Below, piece by piece: positions 1 to 5,011 of a DNA stretch of 5,011 nt. Source of the stretch: an uncultured Blautia sp. (GTDB lineage: Bacteria; Bacillota; Clostridia; Lachnospirales; Lachnospiraceae); contig CAKRTP010000122.1 in assembly GCA_934402155.1 (NCBI GenBank), positions 1 to 5,011 on the forward strand, read 5' to 3'. Positions within the stretch are counted from its first letter, which is position 1; each line of letters opens with the position of its first letter. The notes under the pieces are model-generated. The model was not told the origin of the DNA. It saw only the letters and a program-made list of their open reading frames with translations, and made no database searches. A program made the position numbers and the translations under genes.

Positions 1-2
1 TT

Positions 3-221
3 TTATTTATCTCGCCAGATAATCCGGCCTTTTGAAAGATCATATGGAGAAAGTTCAATAGTAACTTTATCTCCAGGAAGAATACGGATGAAGTTCATAC
101 GCAGCTTTCCGCTGATATGAGCCAATACCACATGCTTATTTTCCAGTTCTACTTTGAACATTGCATTAGGCAGCTTCTCCAGTACAGTACCTTCCACTTC
201 AATTACATCTGCTTTTGACAT
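3..221 (-). CDS. infA: Translation initiation factor IF-1
   Basis: IF-1 binds the A site of the 30S subunit and helps IF-2 and IF-3 select the initiator tRNA. The product is 72 residues, exactly the usual length, and forms a single S1-like OB fold. Clear landmarks are [19 protein letters not shown] (residues 10-28), HISGKLR (35-41), [24 protein letters not shown] (44-67) and a basic end. The start has AGGAGG at 228-233, six bases before ATG. It lies 22 bases after map, and its stop is two bases from the left edge, so the downstream gene, expected to be rpmJ, is not visible. A promoter-like pair of boxes overlaps its start codon. The identification is secure. Confidence 0.98.
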   Translation of the reverse strand: MSKADVIEVEGTVLEKLPNAMFKVELENKHVVLAHISGKLRMNFIRILPGDKVTIELSPYDLSKGRIIWRDK

Positions 222-247
222 TATAAACCTCCTGTATCAACTGTCAT
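220..247 (-). promoter_or_regulatory. Possible internal promoter over the infA start codon
   Basis: On the minus strand ATGACA (242-247; five of six matches to TTGACA) and a perfect TATAAT (220-225) are separated by 16 bases. The -10 box overlaps the infA start codon, so transcription would begin inside infA, near codon 3 or 4, and would serve rpmJ and later genes, not infA itself. AT-rich sequence after a Shine-Dalgarno can make TATAAT by chance, so this remains a weak prediction. Confidence 0.25.
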
Positions 248-999
248 TTTGTAAGAGTCAGAATTTCCGGTTCTCCATCCGTGATCAGAACGGTATTTTC
301 ATAATGTGCAGAAAGAGATCCATCCATCGTTACAACTGTCCACTCATCATCCTCCCACGCAACATCTGCGCGTCCCAGATTGATCATCGGCTCAATTGCA
401 AGTGTCATACCAGGCATCAGTTTGATACCTCTGCGCTTTTGCGGAAAATTCGGAATCTGTGGATCTTCATGAAGATGTGTTCCAATTCCATGACCTACCA
501 GATCACGAACAATACCGTAATTATATTTCGCTGCATAAGCACCGATTGCTTTGGAAATATCATTCAGATGATTTCCTGCTTTTGCAAATTTTATTCCCTC
601 AAAAAAGCTCTGTTTTGTAACTTCCATGAGCTGTCTTGCTTCCGGCGAAACCTCTCCCACCGCATAAGTACGTGCAGCATCTGAATGATATCCTTTATAG
701 ATCAGTCCGGCATCAATCTTGACAAGATCGCCTTCCTGAATGATTTTATGTCTGGACGGGATTCCATGTACTACTTCATCATTAATACTGATGCAAAATG
801 ATGCGGGAAAGCCCTGATAATTCAAAAAGTTTGGAGTGCAGCCCATAGAGCGAATCATATCCTCACCAATACGGTCCAGTTCTTTTGTGCTGATTCCCGG
901 CTTAATATGAGAAGCCAGTTCATCATGAACCTTTTCCAGTAAATGGCCGGCATGTCTCATAAGCTCAATTTCATGTTCTGACTTAATAGAAACTGACAT
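244..999 (-). CDS. map: Methionine aminopeptidase, type I
   Basis: This enzyme removes the initiator methionine from new cytoplasmic proteins whose second residue is small. The product is 251 residues, type Ia length, with no N-terminal zinc-finger extension. All five metal ligands of the pita-bread fold are visible: D96 (KIDAG), D107 (YHSDAAR), H170 (GHGIG), E203 (AIEP) and E234 (HYENT). The catalytic-site histidines H78 (VVHG) and H177 (HLHEDP) are also present. The type I insertion typical of type II enzymes is absent. The ATG lies three bases after the adk stop, and the likely ribosome site GGGAG (1008-1012) is inside adk with eight bases to the start, so translation is probably coupled. 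infA follows after 22 bases, with no KOW-domain gene between. Confidence 0.98.
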   Translation of the reverse strand: MSVSIKSEHEIELMRHAGHLLEKVHDELASHIKPGISTKELDRIGEDMIRSMGCTPNFLNYQGFPASFCISINDEVVHGIPSRHKIIQEGDLVKIDAGLIYKGYHSDAARTYAVGEVSPEARQLMEVTKQSFFEGIKFAKAGNHLNDISKAIGAYAAKYNYGIVRDLVGHGIGTHLHEDPQIPNFPQKRRGIKLMPGMTLAIEPMINLGRADVAWEDDEWTVVTMDGSLSAHYENTVLITDGEPEILTLTK

Positions 1000-1002
1000 T
1001 TT

Positions 1003-1647
1003 TTATTCTCCCAAGATTTCAACGATAGCCTGGAATACGTCATCCAGGGCAAGTGTTCCGTCTACTGTCTTTAATACGCCCTGCTCTGTATAGTAATCGA
1101 TCAATGGCTGTGTCTGTTCATGATATACTTTCAGACGTTTGGAAACGGTCTCCGGTTTATCGTCATCACGAAGTACAAGTGCCTCACCACAGGTATCGCA
1201 TACATTCTCTGTCTTCGGTGCCGCATATTCGATATGATAGGTAGCACCACATTTCAGGCATGCTCTTCTGCCAGACATACGGTTAACGATATTCTCATCC
1301 GGAACATCCACATCAATTGCATAATCAATGCCGCTTCCCAGTTTTTTAAGAGCTTCTGTCAGGCATTCTGCCTGAGGAATTGTTCTCGGGAAGCCATCCA
1401 GTACATAACCATTTTTCGCATCATCCTGCTGGATTCTGTCAACTACCAGATCACAGGTTAATTCATCTGGTACCAAAAGCCCCTGATCCATATAAGTTTT
1501 TGCCTTTTTGCCTAACTCAGTACCATTCTTGATGTTTGCACGGAAAATATCTCCTGTAGAGATATGAGGAATCCCATATTTTGCAGCAATTTTCTTTGCC
1601 TGAGTTCCTTTTCCTGCACCTGGTGCACCCAACATAATAATTCGCAT
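1003..1647 (-). CDS. adk: Adenylate kinase (zinc-binding long-LID type)
   Basis: Adenylate kinase catalyses ATP + AMP to and from 2 ADP in the cytoplasm, keeping adenine nucleotides in balance. The product is 214 residues, the long bacterial form. The P-loop GAPGAGKGT is at residues 7-15 (K13). The AMP-binding part has TGDIFR (R36), and DGFPRT at 84-89 gives D84 and R88. The LID domain (about 123-160) contains R123, R127 and two CxxC pairs, C130/C133 and C150/C153, a four-cysteine zinc site typical of Gram-positive enzymes. R160 and R171 follow in the catalytic region. The start is well set by AAGGAGG at 1656-1662, eight bases upstream of ATG. The gene ends three bases before map, and its last codons carry the map ribosome binding site. 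It sits in the standard secY-adk-map order. Confidence 0.98.
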   Translation of the reverse strand: MRIIMLGAPGAGKGTQAKKIAAKYGIPHISTGDIFRANIKNGTELGKKAKTYMDQGLLVPDELTCDLVVDRIQQDDAKNGYVLDGFPRTIPQAECLTEALKKLGSGIDYAIDVDVPDENIVNRMSGRRACLKCGATYHIEYAAPKTENVCDTCGEALVLRDDDKPETVSKRLKVYHEQTQPLIDYYTEQGVLKTVDGTLALDDVFQAIVEILGE

Positions 1648-1682
1648 AACAAATACCTCCTTTTTCTTTATGAAGCATATAT

Positions 1683-1768
1683 GGCAGTCTCTTTTTATCA
1701 GACCACCGATACAGGAAAAGTTTCTCCTGTATCAAATCAAGGCTGTGACGCTTTCGCACCACAACCTT
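1683..1768 (-). other. Three tandem RNA hairpins between secY and adk
   Basis: The 126-base gap 1648-1773 has no convincing gene. On the transcript it holds three successive hairpins. Hairpin 1 pairs 1768-1756 with 1751-1739: 13 base pairs, three of them G-U, closed by C(GAAA)G, a GNRA tetraloop; it starts five bases after the secY stop. After a five-base linker, hairpin 2 pairs 1733-1725 with 1716-1708 (GATACAGGA with TCCTGTATC, nine perfect pairs, eight-base loop). Hairpin 3 follows with no linker, pairing 1707-1700 with 1690-1683 (GGTGGTCT with AGACTGCC, eight pairs, two G-U, nine-base loop). The adk Shine-Dalgarno AAGGAGG (1656-1662) lies 20 bases further on. Five G-U pairs would be mismatches in RNA from the other strand, which favours a role in the operon mRNA. 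Function is unknown: mRNA processing, stabilisation, attenuation or adk control are all possible. No known Rfam family is recognised. Confidence 0.55.
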
Positions 1769-1773
1769 CATTT

Positions 1774-3090
1774 TTAGTTGTTCAGGAAGCCCTTGTAATT
1801 GCGGACAAGCAACTGGGATTCAATCTGTTTCACAGTTTCAAGCACGACACCTACAACAATGATGATAGATGTTCCACCGAAAGAAACATTTGCCCCAAAG
1901 ACTCCGTTAAAGAAGAACGGAATAACTGCCACAATAATCAGACCTACCGCACCTATAAATATAATATAATTCAGCATTTTAGTCAAATAATCTGATGTAG
2001 GTTTTCCCGGACGGATACCAGGTATAAATCCACCCTGCTTTTTGATATTATCTGCAACTTCCAACGGATTAAATGTAATGGAAGTATAGAAATATGCAAA
2101 GAATACACACAATACAATGTATACCAGCAGACCCCAGGTATATTTTAACTGAGATGGATTGCACCAGTTACTTGAAGAGAGACCTCTCAGAATTTCACTT
2201 CCGATACCTGTTCCATTTGCCTTACCGGCAAACTGTGCAATAACTCCAGGGAATGACATGATAGAAGAAGCAAAAATGATCGGAATAACGCCGGCAGTAT
2301 TAACTTTCAGCGGAATATTAGTGGACTGGCCACCCATCAGTTTTCTTCCTACCATCTTTCTGGAATACTGAACAGGGATTCTTCTCTCTGCTCCATTAAG
2401 AATAAGGACAAATACTACTACAACAAGAATAATTGCAAAGATAATAAGTCCTGCAAGTGTTCCTTTTGCAATTGTTTTCCCCTTAACAAAGTTCTCATAA
2501 AGAGTTGTCATATCACTTGGGATACGGGAAATAATATTAACCGCAAGTACGATAGAAATACCATTTCCAACACCTTTTTCTGTGATACGTTCACCAATCC
2601 ACATCAACATTGCAGATCCGGCTGTCAGACTGACGATTACAACGATTCCCTTGAGAATGGTCATATCCTGTACGATATTTCCACGGGCAAATCCGATAGT
2701 CATGGCAATAGACTCAAACAGAGCAAGCCCAATTGTGACATAACGGGTAATCGCTGTCATTTTTTTTCTTCCCTCTTCACCATCTCTGTGCATCTCCTCC
2801 AGTGCAGGAATTGCAATTGTGAGAAGCTGAATGATAATGGAAGAAGTAATGTACGGTGTAATGTTCAATGCGAATACGGACATGCTCTCAAAAGAGCCAC
2901 CGGTGAATGCATCAAAGAAATTGAATGCATCACCGGTATTACTCCGAAACCACTGTTTGAATACATCACTGTCCACGCCCGGAATCGGGAGCTGTGAACC
3001 GATACGGATGATAAAAATCATCCATAAGACGTAGAGAAGTTTTCTCCGCATCTCTTTTACTCTAAAAACACTTTTAAGAGTTTCAAACAT
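1774..3090 (-). CDS. secY: Protein translocase subunit SecY
   Basis: SecY is the channel-forming subunit of the SecYEG translocon in the cytoplasmic membrane; it passes unfolded exported proteins outward and membrane segments sideways. The product is 438 residues with the expected ten hydrophobic segments. Segment 1 is about 17-37. The plug and second-segment region spans about 60-95 and includes FALNITPYITSSIIIQLL, the first SecY signature. The second signature, WIGERITEKGVGNGIS, is at 164-179. Cytoplasmic loop 4 carries the basic AERRIPVQYSRK (234-245). Loop 5 carries GGFIPGIRPGKPT (353-365), with R360 matching the arginine needed for SecA and ribosome contact. The basic tail is at 429-438. 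GAGG at 3098-3101 lies seven bases before the ATG, inside the end of rplO, and the TAATG overlap implies coupling to rplO. A 126-base structured gap separates it from adk. Confidence 0.98.
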   Translation of the reverse strand: MFETLKSVFRVKEMRRKLLYVLWMIFIIRIGSQLPIPGVDSDVFKQWFRSNTGDAFNFFDAFTGGSFESMSVFALNITPYITSSIIIQLLTIAIPALEEMHRDGEEGRKKMTAITRYVTIGLALFESIAMTIGFARGNIVQDMTILKGIVVIVSLTAGSAMLMWIGERITEKGVGNGISIVLAVNIISRIPSDMTTLYENFVKGKTIAKGTLAGLIIFAIILVVVVFVLILNGAERRIPVQYSRKMVGRKLMGGQSTNIPLKVNTAGVIPIIFASSIMSFPGVIAQFAGKANGTGIGSEILRGLSSSNWCNPSQLKYTWGLLVYIVLCVFFAYFYTSITFNPLEVADNIKKQGGFIPGIRPGKPTSDYLTKMLNYIIFIGAVGLIIVAVIPFFFNGVFGANVSFGGTSIIIVVGVVLETVKQIESQLLVRNYKGFLNN

Positions 3091-3530
3091 TAGATCACCT
3101 CTACTGTACCACCTGCAGCTTCGATTTTTGCTTTTGCGGTCTCGCTGACTGCATTTACTTTAACTGTAAGCTTTTTAGTCAGTTCACCGTTTCCAAGAAT
3201 CTTAACACCATCTCCTGCTTTGGAAATTGCGCTGGTAGCGAGTAAAGATTCAACTGTAACTTCTGCTCCGTCTTCAAAACGATTCAGAACGTCAACATTG
3301 ATTGCGATGATCTCTTTAGAATTTCTGTTCTTGAAGCCTCTCTTAGGAAGACGTCTGTATAAAGGCATCTGTCCACCTTCAAATCCCGGTTTCTTATGTC
3401 CGGAACGAGCTAACTGTCCTTTATGTCCTTTTCCGGCTGTTTTACCGTTTCCAGAACCATGTCCACGGCCTCTTCTGAAGTTATCGCTGTGTTTAGAACC
3501 ATCTGCTGGTCTTAAGTTTGATAATTCCAT
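3090..3530 (-). CDS. rplO: 50S ribosomal protein L15
   Basis: L15 is an early-to-middle assembly protein of the large subunit whose long basic N-terminal tail threads into 23S rRNA. From the ATG at 3528-3530 the product is 146 residues, normal for the family. Residues 1-70 are the glycine- and basic-rich extension ([20 protein letters not shown], then [16 protein letters not shown] and [18 protein letters not shown]). The globular C-terminal domain ends in [37 protein letters not shown]. An in-frame GTG nine bases upstream (3537-3539) would add MPK, but it overlaps the Shine-Dalgarno itself, so the ATG is preferred; it also gives the [11 protein letters not shown] beginning expected for clostridial L15. 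The TAA stop shares its last A with the secY ATG. Confidence 0.97.
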   Translation of the reverse strand: MELSNLRPADGSKHSDNFRRGRGHGSGNGKTAGKGHKGQLARSGHKKPGFEGGQMPLYRRLPKRGFKNRNSKEIIAINVDVLNRFEDGAEVTVESLLATSAISKAGDGVKILGNGELTKKLTVKVNAVSETAKAKIEAAGGTVEVI

Positions 3531-3538
3531 CTTTGGCA

Positions 3539-3545
3539 CCTCCTT
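3539..3545 (-). promoter_or_regulatory. Shine-Dalgarno site that fixes the rplO start
   Basis: On the minus strand AAGGAGG is followed by eight bases and then the ATG at 3528-3530. The alternative GTG start at 3537-3539 begins at the last G of this same site (AGGAGGTG), so a ribosome paired here could not use it. The site therefore decides for the 146-residue form of L15. Confidence 0.9.
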
Positions 3546-3574
3546 TAATTTTTTAAAAACACTCTCTGAATATC

Positions 3575-3757
3575 TTATGCTTCTTCAACCTTTACAAGAT
3601 GCTGAACCTGCTGGATCATTCCTCTGGTTGCTGCATTGTCAGGCATTTCAACTGTTTTGTGCATTTTTGTAAGTCCCATAGCTTCTACAGTTTTTTTGTG
3701 TTTCGGAACTGCACCGATCGGGGACTTAACAAGTGTAACCTTTAATGTGTTTGCCAT
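3575..3757 (-). CDS. rpmD: 50S ribosomal protein L30
   Basis: L30 is a small large-subunit protein that binds 23S rRNA. The product is 60 residues, the usual bacterial length (no archaeal-type extension). The family pattern is plain: [20 protein letters not shown] at residues 5-24, then [33 protein letters not shown]. The ATG has a strong AAGGAGG at 3766-3772 with eight bases between. That Shine-Dalgarno overlaps the last bases of rpsE, so ribosomes ending rpsE can start here at once. L30 is absent from some bacteria, but Bacillota normally keep it at this position between rpsE and rplO. A 44-base gap follows before rplO. Confidence 0.98.
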   Translation of the reverse strand: MANTLKVTLVKSPIGAVPKHKKTVEAMGLTKMHKTVEMPDNAATRGMIQQVQHLVKVEEA

Positions 3758-3770
3758 TATCTTGTCCTCC

Positions 3771-4280
3771 TTATGCCAGAATCTCTTCTACAGATTTTCC
3801 GCGAAGTTTTGCAACTTCTTCCGGAGTTTTCAGTTTGCTTAATCCTTCAATAGTAGCCAGAACTACGTTCTGTTTATTTCTGGATCCCATACATTTTGTA
3901 CGGATGTTTTTGATTCCTGCAAGCTCGATGACTGCACGTGCCGGACCGCCAGCGATAACTCCAGTACCTTCCGGAGCACGTTTCAGAAGCATCTCAGCAC
4001 TTCCGAATTTACCTACATAGTCATGAGTGATGGAATTGTTCTCATCTCTTGCAACTGTAACCAGTTTTTTCATAGCATCTTCTTTTCCTTTGCGGATAGC
4101 TTCCGGAATTTCAGCTGCCTTTCCTAAACCTGCACCAACATGTCCGTTGCCGTCACCTACTACAACTAAAGCTGTGAAACGGAAGTTACGACCACCTTTA
4201 ACAACCTTGGTAACACGTTTGATTGACACTACTTTATCTTCTAATTCTAACTGACTAGCATCAATAAGATTATTTTTCAT
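3771..4280 (-). CDS. rpsE: 30S ribosomal protein S5
   Basis: S5 is a small-subunit protein needed for decoding accuracy and contributes to the mRNA entry site and the spectinomycin pocket. The product is 169 residues, normal length. The N-terminal double-stranded-RNA-binding-like domain covers about residues 11-75 ([39 protein letters not shown]), including the KVVKGGR loop (25-31) that lies near the spectinomycin site and looks wild type. The C-terminal domain follows, with [22 protein letters not shown] (105-126) and the block [16 protein letters not shown] (132-147). Many S5 proteins have NP where this one has NK at 135-136, a variant I recall from Clostridia. The start has GGAGG at 4291-4295, ten bases upstream. 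The TAA stop at 3771-3773 overlaps the rpmD Shine-Dalgarno, suggesting translational coupling. Confidence 0.98.
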   Translation of the reverse strand: MKNNLIDASQLELEDKVVSIKRVTKVVKGGRNFRFTALVVVGDGNGHVGAGLGKAAEIPEAIRKGKEDAMKKLVTVARDENNSITHDYVGKFGSAEMLLKRAPEGTGVIAGGPARAVIELAGIKNIRTKCMGSRNKQNVVLATIEGLSKLKTPEEVAKLRGKSVEEILA

Positions 4281-4298
4281 GTGTCTTTTTCCTCCCTT

Positions 4299-4667
4299 TT
4301 AGAATTTCAGCCCAGCTTCTCTTGCTGCGTCTGCCAGTGCCTTAACTTTACCGTGATAGATATAGCCTCCTCTGTCGAAGACAACGCTCTCGATACCTGC
4401 TTCAACTGCTTTCTTTCCGATTACAGTTCCAAGGTATGCTGCAGCTTTTACATCATCAGTGTTTTCCAGTTCAGCTTTTACATCTTTCTGAAGAGTAGAA
4501 GCAGATACTAAAGTTTTTCCTACAGTGTCATCAATGATCTGTGCATACATATGCTTGTTGGAACGAAATACTGCCAGTCTTGGAGTAGTAGCTGTTCCAT
4601 TGAGATGATGACGGATTCTTCTATGTTTTTTCTCGCGAATTTCCGCTCTGGATGCTTTATTAATCAT
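4299..4667 (-). CDS. rplR: 50S ribosomal protein L18
   Basis: L18 binds 5S rRNA and helps place it in the central protuberance of the large subunit. The product is 122 residues, normal for the family. The N-terminal 22 residues are very basic ([11 protein letters not shown]), the flexible rRNA-binding tail. The core starts at about residue 29 with [19 protein letters not shown], and the C-terminus carries the conserved [24 protein letters not shown] (residues 97-120). The ATG start is supported by AAGGAG at 4677-4682, nine bases upstream. It lies 17 bases after rplF and is followed by rpsE after an 18-base gap. Nothing is unusual in length or motif content. Confidence 0.98.
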   Translation of the reverse strand: MINKASRAEIREKKHRRIRHHLNGTATTPRLAVFRSNKHMYAQIIDDTVGKTLVSASTLQKDVKAELENTDDVKAAAYLGTVIGKKAVEAGIESVVFDRGGYIYHGKVKALADAAREAGLKF

Positions 4668-4684
4668 ATTCTCACTCTCCTTAT

Positions 4685-5011
4685 TTATTTCTTACCAGTC
4701 TTACCGACTTTACGTCTGATAACTTCATCAGCATACTTGATACCTTTGCCCTTATATGGCTCCGGTCTTCTCTTATCTCTGATTTCTGCTGCGTACTGGC
4801 CAACTTTTTCTTTGCTGATACCGGAAACGATGATCTTGTTTCCATCAACTTTGGATTCCAGACCTTCTGGATCTTCCATCTCTACCGGGTGAGAATATCC
4901 CAGAGAAAGAACAAGTTTCTTGCCCTGTTTCTGAGCTCTATAACCTACACCGTTAACCTCAAGCTCTTTTGTATAGCCTTCGCTAACACCAACAACCATG
5001 TTGTGGATAAG
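4685..5011 (-). CDS. rplF: 50S ribosomal protein L6 (partial, N-terminus outside window)
   Basis: L6 binds 23S rRNA near the factor-binding (sarcin-ricin) region of the large subunit. The window holds the last 108 residues and the TAA stop; the reading frame stays open to the right edge, so the in-frame ATG at 4997-4999 is an internal methionine, not the start. Full-length bacterial L6 is about 180 residues, so roughly 70 are missing, mainly the first of its two similar domains. Visible landmarks are [17 protein letters not shown] near the left of the fragment, LGYSHPVE, and the C-terminal [21 protein letters not shown] block, which is the L6 signature, ending in a lysine-rich tail. It is followed after 17 bases by rplR, as in other spc operons. 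The identification is secure; only the start cannot be seen. Confidence 0.97.
   Translation of the reverse strand, partial: LIHNMVVGVSEGYTKELEVNGVGYRAQKQGKKLVLSLGYSHPVEMEDPEGLESKVDGNKIIVSGISKEKVGQYAAEIRDKRRPEPYKGKGIKYADEVIRRKVGKTGKK

Noticed and set aside
220..238. TTGATA and TATAAT before infA as a promoter pair.
   Set aside because: The boxes are only nine bases apart, too close for a sigma-70 type promoter; the ATGACA box at 16 bases is the only plausible partner.
154..684. Long plus-strand open frame of 176 codons opposite map and infA.
   Set aside because: It is antisense to two well-identified genes, has no family resemblance and a cysteine- and serine-rich composition typical of a shadow frame. 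The same applies to plus-strand frames at 1564-1995, 3220-3672 and 1120-1461.
1648..1740. A promoter for adk in the secY-adk gap.
   Set aside because: Only four-of-six -10 matches (for example CATAAA, TATATG) were found, with no acceptable -35 box at 16-18 bases.
1739..1768. Hairpin 1 after secY as a rho-independent terminator.
   Set aside because: On the transcript it is followed by GATTTGATAC, not a run of Us, and the stem has three G-U pairs. Partial termination cannot be excluded. On the opposite strand a T-rich stretch follows, but there the stem has three mismatches.
1517..1771. An 84-codon minus-strand frame starting in the secY-adk gap and running into adk in another frame.
   Set aside because: It has no Shine-Dalgarno, its second half is an out-of-frame reading of adk, and its first half runs through the paired stems. 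The product resembles nothing recognisable.
3531..3574. The 44-base rpmD-rplO gap as a regulatory element.
   Set aside because: It has only an A/T palindrome (TTTTTAAAAA) and the rplO ribosome site; no stable stem or promoter could be supported.
1..5011. Mobile elements, CRISPR, phage genes, tRNA or a novel defence or metabolic system.
   Set aside because: The window is fully accounted for by conserved spc-operon genes in standard order. No direct repeat arrays, terminal inverted repeats, transposase motifs or tRNA-like folds were seen.

Overview
The window is a stretch of the bacterial spc ribosomal-protein operon, read entirely from the minus strand. In transcription order (high to low coordinates) it holds the 3' part of rplF (L6), then rplR (L18), rpsE (S5), rpmD (L30), rplO (L15), secY, adk, map and infA (IF-1). 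Eight genes are complete; rplF runs off the right edge. This is the usual Gram-positive spc order, so the next genes to the left are expected to be rpmJ, rpsM and rpsK, outside the window.

The organism is most likely a Bacillota/Clostridia species, probably Lachnospiraceae. This is inferred from the gene order, the strong AGGAGG-type ribosome binding sites before most genes, the low-to-moderate GC content, the 214-residue adenylate kinase with a four-cysteine zinc LID, and the forms of L15, S5 and IF-1. No species can be named from the sequence alone.

The genes are tightly packed. rpsE/rpmD, rplR/rpsE and rplF/rplR are separated by 13 to 18 bases, map and infA by 22, adk and map by 3, and the rplO stop and secY start share one base (TAATG). 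Only two gaps are larger: 44 bases between rpmD and rplO, with nothing clear in it, and 126 bases between secY and adk. The second gap holds three hairpins in a row on the transcript and is the only non-coding structure in the window that stands out.

The genes work together in growth. L6, L18, L30 and L15 build the large subunit and S5 the small one. SecY is the membrane channel for exported proteins. Adk balances adenine nucleotides, Map removes the initiator methionine, and IF-1 acts in translation initiation. All catalytic or binding residues checked are intact, and there is no sign of mobile DNA, CRISPR, phage or a novel protein system. It is an ordinary core-genome region with one intergenic RNA candidate and a few minor points.
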